A stretch of 64,000 bases of DNA from Rhizophagus irregularis (GCF_026210795.1 NC_089454.1:1178001-1242000); one strand, 5' to 3'; positions 1 through 14,344 are shown, counted from the first letter of the stretch. Numbers and translations are program-made. The notes: generated by a model from the letters alone, not told the origin.

Positions 1-2451
1 TATATTATATAATTATTCTCGTTATCGATCGATAAAAAAGAAAAATGGTCTAATTAGGATTCGCAAGTTCGAACTCGACTCGTGCGATCCTGAAAGCGAC
101 TTGCGATTCAAGAAAAGTTTCATATAATAATAGCACATATAAAATCTCTTTTTTTTCCAAATCTCTTTTTTTTTTTTACCTTAAAAAAAAAATAATAACC
201 ATCCAACGTTGGATAGCGTAATAATCGAAATTTATGGTATACCACTGAAACGTATTATAATCGATTACCAGTGTTATTGATTTCATTGTGGAACATTCGT
301 CGTAAACAAAGGCGTGGCTTCGCTGGTTCATTGCCACGTATGCCAATATTTTTCAGTAATTACTAGAGACATGAAAAAATTTTAAGATAATTTATGATTA
401 GTTATGATTAGATAAATTTTTTATGTTTTTATGTCTTCAAGTAATTTTTTTTTTAAAAAAAAACATTTTTAACATGTATAATTAAAATACATATAGTCAT
501 TCTTTTTTTTTCTTTCCGCAATCAAAAAAAAAAAAAAATATTCAATAATTTTTATTTGTTTACCTTTTTGCATAAAATTTTTATTTTATTTTTTTTTTTG
601 TGTTTTGCATAAAAAAAAAACTTCATATGAAATAACGGGTAATTCTAAGCCGTTCTTTCGGGAGAAATACCATATTCTCCGTATAAAGAAAGCCCATGCC
701 AATCTTCACGCAGCTATTCGCAGTTTTTTTTTTTTTTTTTGTTTCTATATTTGTTGTGAATTTGCACAAAAGAAAAAATCATTCGATACTCGCGCAGTGT
801 CTCGCAGTATTTTAGTTAAAAGTTTTTGAATAATAATAAATAAATAAATAAATAAAAAAAAAAGCTGCGGTTCAAACTTATAAAAGAAAAAAGTTATTGT
901 TCTTCGGATATATAAGATGTATTTGGAAATTACATTAAAAATTGTATAAAAAAAAAAAGAAAAAAGAAAAGAAAAATTATAAATAGATATTTCTTTTTTT
1001 TTTTTTAAGTTTGGGGCGGCTTTGAAATATAAATATTATTAAAAATTGTATTACAATAAATACCTTATTGATTGATTAAAAAGCTATTTTCTATTTATGT
1101 AGCATATAATAAGCAATGGATAAAAAGGATATTTCCTTGGCTCCTTAATAATTTATAAAATACTTATCATTAGAGTCACATGAAATTACCTTTTATTGTG
1201 GCGTCTTAATAACTTGTGATCAGTTATTGACTGTTTAAATGAATAAATGTAGAAATGTCTAAAATGTTGCAATGTTACATTTTTATTTAATTTACTTAAA
1301 ATATTATATACCTTTTTATTTTATCATCATAAGAATCCTTCAATAATGCATAACGGGATTAGCACCAACCGCTAAAATTATAGATCTACTATATGAATAA
1401 ATAAATTTCCGCCTCCCCGCAATAAAAAAATGTTGTGTATTGGTAAATATTTCTTTTACAATGAATTATTATGTATGAATAAGGGCGCAGCATTAATCTT
1501 TTTTTGTGAATTTATAAAATGATGTATGAACTACTTTATTTTGTTTCAAAATAAATAAACCAATCTATTTTATATATATACATATACATATATATATATA
1601 TGAAATAATATATTTTTTAAATATATAAAAAATAATTTTTAAATAATTTTTTTTTATGTAAAATAATCTATTTTTTAAATTATTTTTCATGTTTAATATA
1701 AAATAAATTTTTTCTTGTAAAAATACTTATTTTTTTTTTTTTGCAAAATACTTTTTCTATATAAAATTTATATAAAATTTATATAAAATATATATAAAAA
1801 ATATAAAAAATATATAAAATAATTTATTTTATATATATATAGGTGGATATATATATATCCATATATATACATATATTTTATATGTTTTATCTCCTTTTTT
1901 TTATTTTATATTTTTTTTTTTTCAAAAAGTGATGGGAAAACTTTGCGTGACAGCAGCAATTTAATCTCATTTCCATTGTTTAATTAGTCATTGTTTTCTT
2001 CTTAAAGATTATTTCTGCATAGTTACATGATCTTTCGAATAAAGTATCACGCGAGAAAGGAAACATGGAAACTTTCTTTTGTTTTAAAGTTCATTTTCGT
2101 TATTGAAGCGCCAATCTAAAAAAGTATATATATATATCTTTTTTTTTTTTTTTTTATTATTTTATTAAGCTGAATGAAAAACCAATCAATGTAATAATCA
2201 ACTTTCATTGAAATTACCATATCCTATTGATTATTATACTGTATTATATTATTATACATTTTATATATGACGAATAAAGTCAAATTGATCGCCAATTTTT
2301 ATAAAATATAAATTGTACATCACATCGTTTTCGTTTTTTTTTTTTTATTTTTTTTTCCTTTGAGAAATATTTGAAATATTTTTAAATCAAATAATCAATT
2401 ATTCTCCCTTTTTTTCAATTTTTTTTTTTTTTTTACCTTTTTTTTTGAATC
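1..2451. other. AT-rich stretch, no gene seen
   Basis: Homopolymer A/T runs and TA-rich microsatellite patches dominate, clearest at about 1570-1610 and 1785-1880, where GGATATATATATATCC is a local palindrome. A 74-residue reading frame at 605-829 is mostly poly-A/T translation and has no recognisable domain. The last few hundred bases are presumably the 5' flank of the F-box gene that starts at 2452. Confidence 0.6.
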
Positions 2452-4325
2452 ATGACTCTCATTTATTCTCTAATTGAACAAAATACAGCGGCTCAAAAAG
2501 TTTTATTATCACCCGATGTGTTATTTTGTATATCTAATTACATCGATCGTCAAGATGACACCTTTAATTGTCTTTTCGTAAATACCGTATGGACTATGGT
2601 AAACTGATCTTTTTAAAAAAAAACATTTAAAAAAGATATCTTTTAAAAAAAATCATTGAAATCATTCTCTCTTTTATATTATAGGTATTGGTAAGACAAT
2701 TATGGAAATCTCCTATATGGAAAACTGCAGAATCTTATCAAAAATTTTTACGTACACTTCGTAGTAGAAAACCCAAATTTTTATATGGTAATATGGTTCA
2801 AAGAATTATTTTTAAAAGTCATCGATGTTTTGAAAGTTTACCAGAATTTTCAAGTGTTGATTTAAAATTAATTTCAAGAAAATGTCCAAATATTAAACAT
2901 ATTACAATATCAAATCAAAGACAACCTTTTACAGTTTCTAATGTAACAGCAATGTTAAGTTCAACACCAAATTTAATTTCTTTTACAGTATCAAATTGTG
3001 ATAATGAATGGTTACATGGAGCTTTAAGACCTATGAGAGAAGGATTATGTCCAAAATTACAACATTTAGAAATAAATGATTGGAATAGAAATTGGGGTTT
3101 TGATGTACTTAAAGATGTAGGAGAAAAATGTAGAAATATTACTTCACTTAAATTATATCAACGTGTAAATAAGTTGGAAATTGCAAGAATGATAGTAAAA
3201 TCATTTCCAAATTTACAAATTTTTGAATGTAAACATATTAATTTTGCTGGATTACAAGGTCTTTTAACAGGTGCTTTAAAATTAAAATCTTTAACATCAC
3301 AATTTGAGAATGATATAACTGATGATGCAGCTGAAACTTTATCTTTCGCTTTCGCTAAACTTGAATCTTTAAGGATAAGAATAATTCATGATATTGATTA
3401 TCCAAAATTTAGTTCTTCTATGTCAAATTATCAATCATTTTTACGTCATCTACATTTAGCAACAGTTCATATAACTGATATAACAGTAGAAAAATTTGCT
3501 GAAAATTGTAAATTTTTAGAATCAATAGAAATTTATATGTGTTTTCATTTAACTGATAATGCTATAATAGCATTAGCAAATCATCGTAATATTCATTTAA
3601 AACATTTAATGATAGCATATAATGCTCGTATAACTGATGAAGGAATGAAACATATTGCAATAAATTGTAAGAATTTAAAAACTTTTATTGCCATGTCATG
3701 TACAAAAATGACCAGTTCATCATTTGTAAATATTACAAGAGAATGTAAAAATTTGGTGGAATTTACTGTACGTAATTATCCTTGGCAAACTTTGGCTTCA
3801 ATAGTTCATACTTTATCAACTCGTAATAAAGGAACTTTAAAAGTATTTAAAGCTTATGATACTGGAATTAGAACAAATGATAATTCTTTTAATCTTAAAC
3901 TTAATGCTGCTGCATTAGAAAAATTGGCAATTAGATGTCCTCAAATTAAATCTATGGTATTAAGATGTCGAATGCAAGAATCAGATGGAAGTGTGAGTAA
4001 AAATGACTTTTTTTTTTTTTGGTTTTAAATTTTTTGTAATTTCATATATTTATTTTCACTTTTTTAATTTCATATTTATTTCACCTTTTTTTAGTGTCTT
4101 ATTAGAACATTAAAAAAATTTCAAAATCTTGAAGAATTGATGATTTGTCCACCAGTAAAATTTACCAAATCAGATATTAAACAATTGGAAAAACACAAAA
4201 GATTAAAAGATATAACAATAATTCATGGTCTTACCCCTGAAGCAGAATCATTTCTTAAAGAACGTAAAAATGAGAATAAAGGTGGAATGTATATTACGGT
4301 GATAAATAATAATAATAATCAATAA
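2452..4325 (+). CDS. F-box/LRR protein (SCF substrate-adaptor type)
   Basis: Three exons: 2452-2598, 2685-3992 and 4095-4325 (561 residues). The introns are GTAAAC...TATAG and GTGAGT...TTTAG and keep frame. The N-terminus (residues about 18-60) has an F-box-like helix pattern, LLSPDVLFCISNYI, with conserved tryptophans in VWTMV and LWKSPIW. The rest is made of leucine-rich repeats of the cysteine-containing kind, for example ENCKFLESIEIYMC, LTDNAIIALA and INCKNLKTFIAMSC. In this family the F-box docks on Skp1 of an SCF ubiquitin ligase and the LRR arc binds the substrate; the substrate cannot be read from sequence. The start codon was chosen because it is the first ATG giving an in-frame F-box upstream of intron 1. 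It is a paralogue of the gene at 16826-18763 and has the same last-exon length (231 nt). The C-terminus ends in a short poly-N tract. Confidence 0.88.
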
Positions 4326-5965
4326 ATTTTTTAAAATTTTTACCTGTCGATCAGATAAATTTTTTTTTTTTTTTGGAAACGGAAAAAAAAAAAAGAGTAG
4401 AAAAAAAAAAAAGAAAAAAGAAAAAAAAAAAAAATAATTATGTATTATTATTGTTATTATTTAATCAAAAAATTTTATTTGTGAAATCAAAATTATTTGT
4501 GTGAATCAATTATTATTAGTGTGAGAAAAAAAAAAAAAAAAAATTATAATTTGTATTGTATAGAATATTTAACTTTAAGAAGAAATATATATATACATGT
4601 ATATATTATATATATATATGTATAATTTTTTTAAGATTTTATTGTATTTATTTACCGAAAATAAATAAGTTTTTCTTTTTTTTTTTGTAAGATATATTTT
4701 TGTATATTTATTTTCTTTTTGTATAACTTTAAATAATAATAAAAGGTCATTTTTATGGAATTGATTAGATCATTTCTCGTTAGAAAATTATTTATCTAAA
4801 TTTACCTTATTAAGTTATCATATCTAAAGAAACTTTGAATGATTTTAGAAATCTTACAAATCAAAAAAAAAAAAAATTTAAACTTCATGCGTTTAATAAA
4901 AACATTGATGTACATATTTACATAATAATAATAAATAATAACTTAGTAGTAAAAAATCTACATGAGGCTTATTGTTAAAAAAAAAAAATATGTAATTAGC
5001 AGATCAAAAAATTATACACAATAAAAGAAAAAGGAAATTAGAAAAAATCTTAATAATTACCAAAAAATAACTTTAAAATGAAAGTAAAAAAAAACACAAA
5101 TTTTTTTTTTTTGATTCCAAAATACAAATTTATATAAATCGCCGTAAGTAGTGTCCTTTTTTTAAATAATAATAATAATTATATAAATACATTCATTGAA
5201 TATCTTTTTTTTTTCTTTTTCCTTTAATTACATAAACAAGGTTAAACTGAAAATTTTGGTATTCCCTATTGTACCTTATCTTTCCTGATTTTGAATGCGT
5301 TCCCCCTTCTGATCATCCGCAGTAAAGGATTTTAACAATAGATATGCATGTAAATGAATAACAGCATTATTGTTAAATTTCATTCTAAAGTGTTTAATTG
5401 GAAAGTTGGAAATCGATATTTGAAACAAAACATCCATTTGAAACAAACTATTTAATTTCATTCTGATGTGTTTAATTGGAAAGTTGTGAAATTTGACATT
5501 TGAAGAAATCCGCAAACTAATGTGATAATTTCGATTTTATTATTATGTAATGCATCAAACATTTATGTGAATTCATGAGTACAACATATTTCTGTGAGAT
5601 TATTTTTTTTTTGTCATCTAGAAATTTTTTACACGCTCTATACAATAAGGGTATTATTATTCCTGCCATTCTTGCCATTGGGGATTCGGGATCAAATATG
5701 CATGTAGTAATATGCAATGATGAATTTGGATACATTTTTAGTCTTAAATGTAAAGTTTTTGGATGTCCAGAACTTGCACAAACCTTGCACAAAACCTGTA
5801 CAAAACCTGTACAAACGTGTCCAAACCTATCTAAACTGTCCAATTGTTCCAAAACTGGTTTCATCTAACAATATTGAAAAGAGAATGAAAGACACGTCAT
5901 TTGAAGACGAGAACTGTTAAAATCGGCTAGCAAATTAAAGGTAAATTAAACTATTTATGTTGATG
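4326..5965. other. Intergenic AT-rich DNA with a short imperfect direct repeat
   Basis: The 3' flank of the F-box gene is A/T homopolymer. A segment containing TTTAATTGGAAAGTTG occurs twice, near 5390 and near 5470, so antisense frames there repeat a short peptide. At 5770-5830 a degenerate ten-base unit (AAACCTGTAC-like) is repeated. Overlapping frames on both strands at 5517-5868 have no recognisable domain and I do not call a gene. Confidence 0.55.
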
Positions 5966-5969
5966 ACTC

Positions 5970-6250
5970 ATCTATCATATTTATTGTCTTTACCATATTT
6001 ATCATCTATCGTCTTTGCCATATTTCTCATCTTTATCATCTTTACTATCTTAATCGTCTTTACCTTCTTTACCATTTTTATTATCTTTACCATCTTTACC
6101 ATTTTTATTGTTATTACCATCATTACTATTTTTATTATCTTTACCGTCTTTATTATCTTTACCATCTTTATCATCTTTATTGTCTTTACCATCTTTACCA
6201 TCTTTACCATTTTTATTATCTTTACCATCATTACCATCTTTATCGTCTTG
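5970..6250. repeat. 9-bp minisatellite (ATCTTTACC-like)
   Basis: About 30 degenerate units of nine bases, ATCTTTACC and variants with TTATC or GTC. Because nine is a multiple of three, all frames stay open and give low-complexity peptides (IFTIF on the plus strand, KDGKDNKNG on the minus strand). I treat these frames as by-products of the repeat, not as genes. Confidence 0.85.
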
Positions 6251-6936
6251 AAGTACCAAAATAGTACCCACCTGACTTCTATTACATGAAATTTACCTAT
6301 ATAGCAAGCAATCTCCGAGTATGATTTTACATTTTTACGTGAATACAATATATTCAATATTACACAATTACACACATCTGTTTGTTTATATTACGCGTTT
6401 ACTTTGCTTCATAATGATATGCAAGATGATTGATATGGGCGTATTACTTCGTATACTTGTAAAAAAAACCTAAAAAAACTTCAAGTACTACCTTTGTACT
6501 TTTTTGTGTGGTCTAGAACAGCCTGAGAATTTTCTAATTATTCCAAATCACATGACCTTTTAAATTTAGCACAATTAAATAAAAAATCGATTGTCGGTCG
6601 TACCTTTTGCTAGTTTCACCCGAAAATGGTGTTAACCGAAACGCCAGAATAAATATGGCGACGCGTTTCATGTATTTCATGTACAAAAAAAAACAAAACC
6701 GTTTTTTTTTTTGATTATTTTATGTCATTTATTTACAATAAAATTATACATAAAAAGAAAATTTGAATAAATAATAATAAATAAAATAAATTAATTAAAA
6801 AAGGGGAAAAAAAGAAATTTACATTAATAATTTACACTAAAAGTACTCTCTTTCCTTTAACGCCTTCTTTTTTTTTTTAACGCCTCTAAAAAACTAAACT
6901 AATCTAAATTAATCTAAAAGACTAAAACTAAATTAT
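6251..6936. other. Intergenic, no gene seen
   Basis: Mixed sequence with no frame of note. The last ~250 bases are the likely 3' untranslated region of the minus-strand BTB-TLDc gene, rich in A runs and ATAATAAATAA-like stretches. Confidence 0.5.
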
Positions 6937-7567
6937 CTAATAACATAATTCTTTAACTTGAAAGATTTCACATTCAACAATATCACTTTTAATTAAACCA
7001 AAATTTTGTCCACCATTAAATTCAACAATTTTATCATGAAAATTAATAATTAAATGATTACCAAAATTTAATCCATTGGCATTATTTTCAAATCTATTAT
7101 AATTATTAATAGAAATAGAAGAAATATTATTAACTTTTGTGAAAATTGATTCTTTTTTTGGTTTTTTCATTGATAATGTTGTAGGAGTACTTTTCTTTGA
7201 ACAATCTTTTGCGATTTTTGTACAATCTTTGTTACAATTATCATCACCAATCATCATTTTAATTACGTCACTTTTTTCAAATGATTTACCATCACCAAAT
7301 GTAAATATTAAAGTGGATGAATTACTTTCATAATTTGAATTAGGAAAATAATTAAATCCGATCGGATTATACCCTCCTACTAAAATATATCTGTTATTTG
7401 AAGATGATGATGGTAATTTGATTTTAGTTAACACTAAAGTGGGTCCTTGATTCATACATCTATCATGATATGCAGATGCACCATCACGAGTCATTCTAAA
7501 CAAAAGATTAAATTGATAAGCGGCTGGCGTTGTAGATGATTGTGGCTGTAGTTGTTGTTGTTGTTGC

Positions 7568-7617
<50 letters not shown>

Positions 7618-9395
7618 TTGTTTATGATTAATTTGAGCTTTTGTAGATGATTTAGTTGTTGTAACAGTAAGAATATTGGTGGAAATTGATAATACAGTTG
7701 AAATAAAATTATTTGAATTCTCTTGTCTATTTCTTTTTCTAAATATTGGAAAATTGATACGAAGTGAATTATTTCTCTTTGATTTACAAGTTGTGTTATC
7801 AATAATTTTAGGTATATAATGTCCTTCTTGTATCCAATAAGTGATTTTTAGTGCATGTACATGATTGATTAATGCAGAATCTTCTAAAATGATGTTTGAT
7901 GATGATGATGAATGATGATGATTTGTATATGTATTGTTATGATGTGTAATATGATGATGAATATTATAATTACGTTGATGATGTGACAAATAATATAAAA
8001 CAGTTTCTTTGTTAGAATCCTCTCCAACTTCTTCTGATATAATAGTATCTTTTATCCAATAATTTAAATAAGGTAAAACCTTGTCTAAAAAATAATTTCT
8101 ACTAATATGACTAAATCTAACATATTCTTCTACCAATTTATACATTGTTTCATGTAACATATTAAATTCATTTTGACGCCATTTTTTAACATCATGAGAA
8201 AATTCATTGATTTTTTCTTGACCTAGAGCCCATTTTAAAATACATTGCCAAATAGCCCAATCATCCAATCCATTACAACATTCTTTTAATATATTATTTA
8301 AAATTTTTTCTGATAATGAATGTAAATCATTTTGTATGAGTAAACATGTTGGGTCTCTTTTAATTATCGTTAAGGTATGTACCTTAAGTTTTAAGAAAGT
8401 TGTCGGATTAGAATAACAACATTGTAATATTGGAACTATTTTTGTTTTTAACCAATCAGAATTAAGATGAATAAAATATGTTTGTATTTCAGATGTAAGT
8501 TCTTCTAAAGATAATTCATCTGATGCTATTAATAAATCTAATACGGTCGATATATCCAATCTCTCTAATTTAATATTTCCAAAATGAAGATACCTGGGTA
8601 AAAAGGAAAAATAAAAAAAAAAAGAGGTTCGTTATATATACTCGAATGTACACGTGACAATATATTTTTTTTTTGAATAATTAATTACCTTAATATTGCG
8701 GTAAATACTTTTGGGGACATATTTGGTTTATCAAACAAGTAAACATCACCATGTTTTTTCGCCCAACATTGAGAAAAAGCGGTACGAAAATATGAAGATC
8801 TTTTACTTAAAATAATTGAATTACTTCTAAATTTTTTAACATGTGGTTCTTCTCCAACATTAATAATTACGTCAAAATTTGTGTTATTAGAATCATCAAT
8901 ATTAAAATTATCAAAATTAATTAATTTTTCAAAATCCGAATCATCTAAATAAGAATCACCATCATGAAGAGTAGGAGATGGAGATGATGATATAGTTGAA
9001 TTTAAAGTATTTGTTGTTATAATTGAGAATTCTGATGATGATAAAGTTGATGATGAAGAAATTCTTGATAAATGACGACCTGAACGATCATTACTATCAC
9101 CAATTATTTTAAAATGTCTATGACTCCAATTATCATTTGGTTGTATTATTTCCATTTCATGTAACGGAGAAGATAATGATGTTTTAGAAGGATTATAATG
9201 TATTGGAATGATTGGAGTTAATGGAGTTAATGGAGTCATGGGAGTCATAGGGGTCATGGGAGTCAAGGGAGTCATGGGAGTCATGGGAGTTATTGGAGTT
9301 ATTGGAGTTATTGGGGTTGTCGGAGTAGTTGGAACGGAAGGATTATTGGTTAGAGCATCGAGGCTCTCATACATCATTTCTGTTATATCCAACAT
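6937..9395 (-). CDS. BTB-BACK-TLDc domain protein with polyQ tract
   Basis: Two exons on the minus strand: 9395-8689 and 8593-6937, joined across a 94-bp GTAATT...CCCAG intron that reads ILR/YLHFGN in frame (787 residues). Residues about 170-280 are a BTB/POZ domain (FDVIINVGEEPHVKKFRSNS, then SSYFRTAFS), followed by a BACK-like helical region to about 400. A polyglutamine run lies near residue 560-585. The C-terminus is a TLDc domain: DGASAYHDRC, QGPTLVLTKIK, ILVGGYNPIGF and a final beta-strand IVECEIFQV. BTB proteins of this architecture are usually Cullin-3 adaptors; TLDc domains are linked to oxidative-stress protection and V-ATPase binding. I chose the internal methionine at 9395 over the upstream frame start because the extra 13 residues are encoded by an AAT microsatellite. 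The Ser/Thr/Pro-rich N-terminus contains the minisatellite at 9205-9330. Confidence 0.88.
7540..7625 (-). repeat. CAA/CAG repeat encoding polyglutamine
   Basis: Seen on the plus strand as TTG/CTG triplets. It encodes about 22-24 uninterrupted glutamines, then LQPQ, just before the TLDc domain. The mixed CAA and CAG codons mean the tract is not a pure repeat. Confidence 0.9.
9205..9335 (-). repeat. In-frame 9-bp minisatellite encoding (I/M/L)TP units
   Basis: Units such as GGAGTTATT and GGAGTCATG on the plus strand encode about 14 tandem ITP, MTP or LTP tripeptides near the N-terminus of the BTB-TLDc protein. The period keeps the host frame. The antisense frame GVMGVMGV is a shadow. Confidence 0.88.
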
Positions 9396-12300
9396 TTTAA
9401 AAATAATAATAAATAATAATAATAATAATAACAATAATAAAAAAAAAATTTCTTATTCCAAGAGGAAAATAAAAAACGTAGCAAATAAAAAAAAAAGCGT
9501 ACGTTTTAAAAGGACGAAAAAGAAATTCTTTTTAGGAAAATTTTTTTCAAAAATTTCATTGTATTTATATTTCAAAAAAGGTGGCGTTATGAAAGGTTTT
9601 TTAATACATACTTTAATGTACAAGTATAGGTGTCACCTTATAACCATAATTGTTCTTTATAGGTTCTATTACCGCAATTGTGGAAGCTTAAGAATTCCCC
9701 GATACGTAATCTCATGATCTACCTGCATTTTACATGTCTGGAATTTTACGGACAAAATATGTACTCTTTTGAGTATCGTTATTTCCGTCCGTTCATCATT
9801 TATTTATTTATTATTATTATTTTTTTTTTTCAATGAATTTTTTTTTCAATGATTTTTTTCTTTAAAAGAGAGATTTCCTTGTAATATGATAGATATATTC
9901 GAAATTTACTATTAATAAATACAATTGGATAATGAATATATTGATTATTGAATTCGGGAAAAATCGACGACTATAACTGATTATAATCCGAATCCCCGAA
10001 GTCCAAGAAAAATGACGATTTATTTATAGAATATCACCATAGTTGGTGATATTGATCTACGATTTACATGTTATTAATCATTAAAGGGAATTATTTCTAA
10101 ATTTAAATTTTTTCTTATTGATAATTGAGTAACCGAATGAGCTATTTTTAAGAAAAAAGTTCTATAACAGAGATAAACTTTAAAAAAAAAAAAAAAAAAT
10201 TTTTTTTTTCTAAAATTTCTGAAACAACTGTAATTACCTATATTCAATTAATGAACCCTTGTAATACTCTAAGCACTAAATATTTATATGAATAAATTAT
10301 GATATTCCTTCTATATACATGAATATTAACTAAAAATTATAAAAATTTTTCTGAAAAGAAAAAAAGAATACCGAAAGTTCAAATTAATATATCGGGAATA
10401 TTTACTGAATATATTTTAATGTTTTCCGTTTCAGAACGGACTTTTTTTTTTTGATACTCGAGATTTCCCGGGGATACTCTGTATGTAACCAACATTTTTT
10501 TTTCGTAACATGTAAACTCTTGGTACAATGAATATTCATTTTGTGTACAGAAATATTATTATAATAAAGAAATAATTAATTTAAACCAAAAATTTTTCTT
10601 AAATATTTATTAAATACATACTTATAAAAAAAATATGAGTCATAATTAAATAGTTAATCTCTTTTTTTTAATTAATATGATTCTTTGTTTATATAACATT
10701 CTGGTTTAAGATAATTAAATTTATGCCACATTGTTTATTTTAAAACAGTTTCAAACTTTAAAATATATATATATTATATATATATATATATATAAAAATG
10801 CGGTTAAGTGGGTCAAGTGGTTAACTTTATTACACGTTATCATAATTTGTAACCTGTTTTTCCTGTGTTTTTTTAATATATACGGTTAATCCGATCAAAA
10901 ATACGAAACATTCAACTAAATTATCACGTTATTATTACACGAGGGAAATAAATTATTTTATTATTGGTTATGATGCAATTTATCAAATGGGAAATACGAT
11001 GTCTTAAGGGGTAATTCATTTATGTATTATGAAATTTATTCTTCTACTTAAAAAAGTAAATTGTTCCATTATTCCACATGGAATTTCAATGCGATTCTCT
11101 CCACAATTTAAATGCACACAATTTATCATTATTCCATTATTATAAATGTTTCTTCACCCTCGTGTGATTTTTTTTTTTACATCACAATCGAAATTTTTCC
11201 TGAATTGTATACAATAAAATCTTTTATTCCTTTTGATTTTCACGCATAAAAGAACAAAAAAAAAAATATTAAAAATTAAAATGATTATCCAATGTGCCAA
11301 GAAAATACAATATTTTTAATTCAAATCCTTTCTTAATTAATAATCTTTTGACTTTCACACATGATGTGTAAAAAAGTCACGTTTCAACCGTTTTAAATAA
11401 TATGCAATGAATATTGATTTTCTTTGTCTAAAAAAAACGCGGCCTCACATTCTGCCGACCACATGACCTGTGACTCACCACACATTTTGCGTGATCGTGT
11501 GATCATCATCGAATACACACTTTTTAGTAAAACAAAGAAAAAAATCTAAAATTCACGAATCCTCATTACCTTCGTATCAATTCGGTTCATATGCACGATT
11601 ACATAATTCATATTATCCTACAAAAAAAAAAAGATGTCCGGTAATTACGGCAAGAATGTTCCGAGTACGTCTAAAAAAAAAAAGTCCGGAAAATGAGACG
11701 TCCGAAATATCTAGACATTATTTGGACAATAAGATCAAATTTAGAAAATTCCGGAATTCGGAATTTGGTGTAAATGTGGACAAAGCAGGATATTACATAC
11801 CCAAATGATTGAAAAAATCATATAATTTATATGATTTGAAAATTATTTACAAAATGCCCTAATTCGTCTATTTGCGTAATCCTAAGGCAATGATGGAACC
11901 TAGCTATTCGAAATTCCAATAAAAAGTTATTGTCCTAAGGTAATGATTTATAGTAATTTATTCGAGTGACATATATATATACGTATTCGAATATTCGAAT
12001 AAGCTTTCATGAGTATGCATTAACTTGTAACGTTACTCGAACATGACTGGTGATTAAAATTCAGCTGTAGTTAATGCGTCAACGTCATGGAATATTGTCA
12101 CTGACCGCGTGATTGGTGAGATCGCATCTTAGCTTTTTGAGAGGGAATTGATACCTATTCGTCACCCCCTGTAAGTGTATGCTCAGACGTAAATAATCTC
12201 GCTCGCATGATACTGAAGAAGAGTAGTCCTGTGATGTTGATCAATCGGACCGAAATGACCGATCTACATTTTATTTAGTTCATGTAAGTAGTATTTTTAA

Positions 12301-14340
12301 TGGAATGCTTTGCATCTAATTTTATTATAACTTTAAACCAAGAGGTTCCTAGCGATGTATACTATATCTATGAATACATTTTGCATAGCTTATTACAAAA
12401 TCTACTACAACCATTATTTCATTAAAAAATTATTATTATTAGTAATTCTCATTATAAAGCGAATAGCAAATTCGTGCCAAGATCGGACCCAAGTTATTTT
12501 AAGCGAATCACTGGACTGCATGGTTTCGATGATCCGGACCCAAACTGGACTTAGAAAGGATCATCTGACCGGACATAACCTTGAAGACATGTATATTTAT
12601 GGGCCAACCAACGAGGTAAAATTTGATGAGGTAATGTTATAAAACAAATAGAATAATTAGTAAAAGACATAGTAGATGAGCTGTGATATTTTTATTAAAT
12701 CAATTAAACATAATAGCAATTGATAAATGGCTGACCAGCCTAAACTAATAAATGCCCATAATCCGACTTTAGACATACTGTATACTTATGCCGAAATTAC
12801 AATCCCGAAATTAATGCGGAAATCCCGAACCTATATCCCAAATATACTGTATGCTGACCAAGATTTCAGAATTCTAATTCATAATCATAAATAAAATTTT
12901 TTCATGGGTATTTCTGCTTTGACAAATAAAACTCAATGGTAAACTAGGTTTCGGTTGTAACCGAATCCAGTTAAATGGTTGCGTATAATTCAGCCATATT
13001 TCCAGATATGCATATGATCAACGTCCAAAGACTTTTCAATCAAATAATGCTATTTACTAGATGAGCTCATCGTTTTAAAGAGATGGATAAAGACTTGAAA
13101 AATTTTCTGAATTATAAAATTAACCGCGGTTTACTCCGGTTAAAAACATTTAATTTTTGCGGCCCAGTTAGCAGACTTTTCTCATAGTTGACTAAAAAAT
13201 TGTACTAAAAATTGAATTACTTTAAACAAAAAAATTAAAATCCCATCTCAAATTCTGCACCGTAGATAAATCTCAAGCGTAAACAAAGTTAAGGAGTTAG
13301 GAAGTACAACATGTCTATTATTTCTGAACGCGTATACGGTATACAGATACAATATAGTCATACCATACAAGAACCTTAAAGTACAACCTTGACTCAGTCA
13401 CAATGTTTAGTAATAAATCCTACTACCCAAATGAAGGTATGGTGATCGGCTCACGTAATGACAATAACCATAAGGACAAAGAAATATATTAAATTTTTCA
13501 ACAAGTAAAATAAGTAAAATGCACGAAAATTTTTCATTTATCATGTGGAATGGTTTCAGCATTCTCAAATTAGAAACATTATAAATTATTATTTTTTTTT
13601 TTCTATTTCGTCATTCTTTACATATTATTTGTATTCTAAACAAATCCAAAAAAAAAATAAAACTTTTAACAAACAATGTGGGATCAAGACACTTTAGGTA
13701 TTACAAAATTTATTATGGAATAACAATACTAGACAAAATTATTTTTGTAATTTTTGTAATGATAAATAAACGAAGCTACATTATATTGTGTGTAATCAAA
13801 AATAGAAACATTTAAATTATTTTAAATTATTTGCCCCACTTCCTAACTATGAAAGATATTTTTATATATGCAATTTCTTTTCTCTAAAACACTTTTTAAT
13901 TCTTAAAAATTTCCGTTGTTACAATATTTTAACCACGATAAAATTGAATTTGATAAAGTTTTAATATAATTGAAAGAAGGAATAATTATTTATTTATTTA
14001 TTATCCAATTATATGAACTTCTCTCATTATATTTAGAAATTTTATTGTTTTCCCTATTCCGCGTTTTAACACTTTAGTCCTCATAAGATTTTTAACTAAA
14101 CATTAATTTACCAGCTGACATAACGTGGTGGTTTTTACCAGCTATAGCATAAGTAGACTTTGCTAGCTATAGCATTAGTAAACTTCACCAGCTGACATTA
14201 GTTTGGTGTGGTCTTTATAGATAGTCTCTTTTATACACGAATTTAAATATGACCGACCAACCACTCTTTTATAGAGGTTATATAATTGGAGGGTATTTTT
14301 CTATAAGTTGGGATGAAACCAAAGTAGTAGCAAAAGTAGC
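9396..14340. other. Long intergenic stretch, no convincing gene
   Basis: AT-rich with several less AT-rich islands (about 11400-11520, 12080-12260, 12460-12600 and 12930-13150) that may be old transposon fragments. A 95-residue plus-strand frame at 12355-12642 includes SCQDRTQVILSESLDCMVSM but matches no family I know. At 14110-14220 short direct repeats (ACCAGCTGACAT, CTATAGCATTAGTA) lie just before the 21-bp minisatellite. No RNA gene was seen. Confidence 0.5.
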
Positions 14341-14344
14341 AATA

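Noticed and set aside
5517-5868. Overlapping sense and antisense frames of about 100 codons
   Set aside because: Both carry the same complementary CTGTACAAAAC repeat, no domain, and no splice context.
9208-9717. Plus-strand frame beginning GVNGVNGVMGV
   Set aside because: Antisense shadow of the TP minisatellite in the BTB-TLDc gene, running on into low-complexity Lys/Asn codons.
12355-12642. 95-codon plus-strand frame with RTQVILSESLDCMVSMIRTQ
   Set aside because: No family recognised; sits in a patch that looks like an old dispersed repeat (GATCCGGACCCAA-like words). Cannot be supported as a gene.
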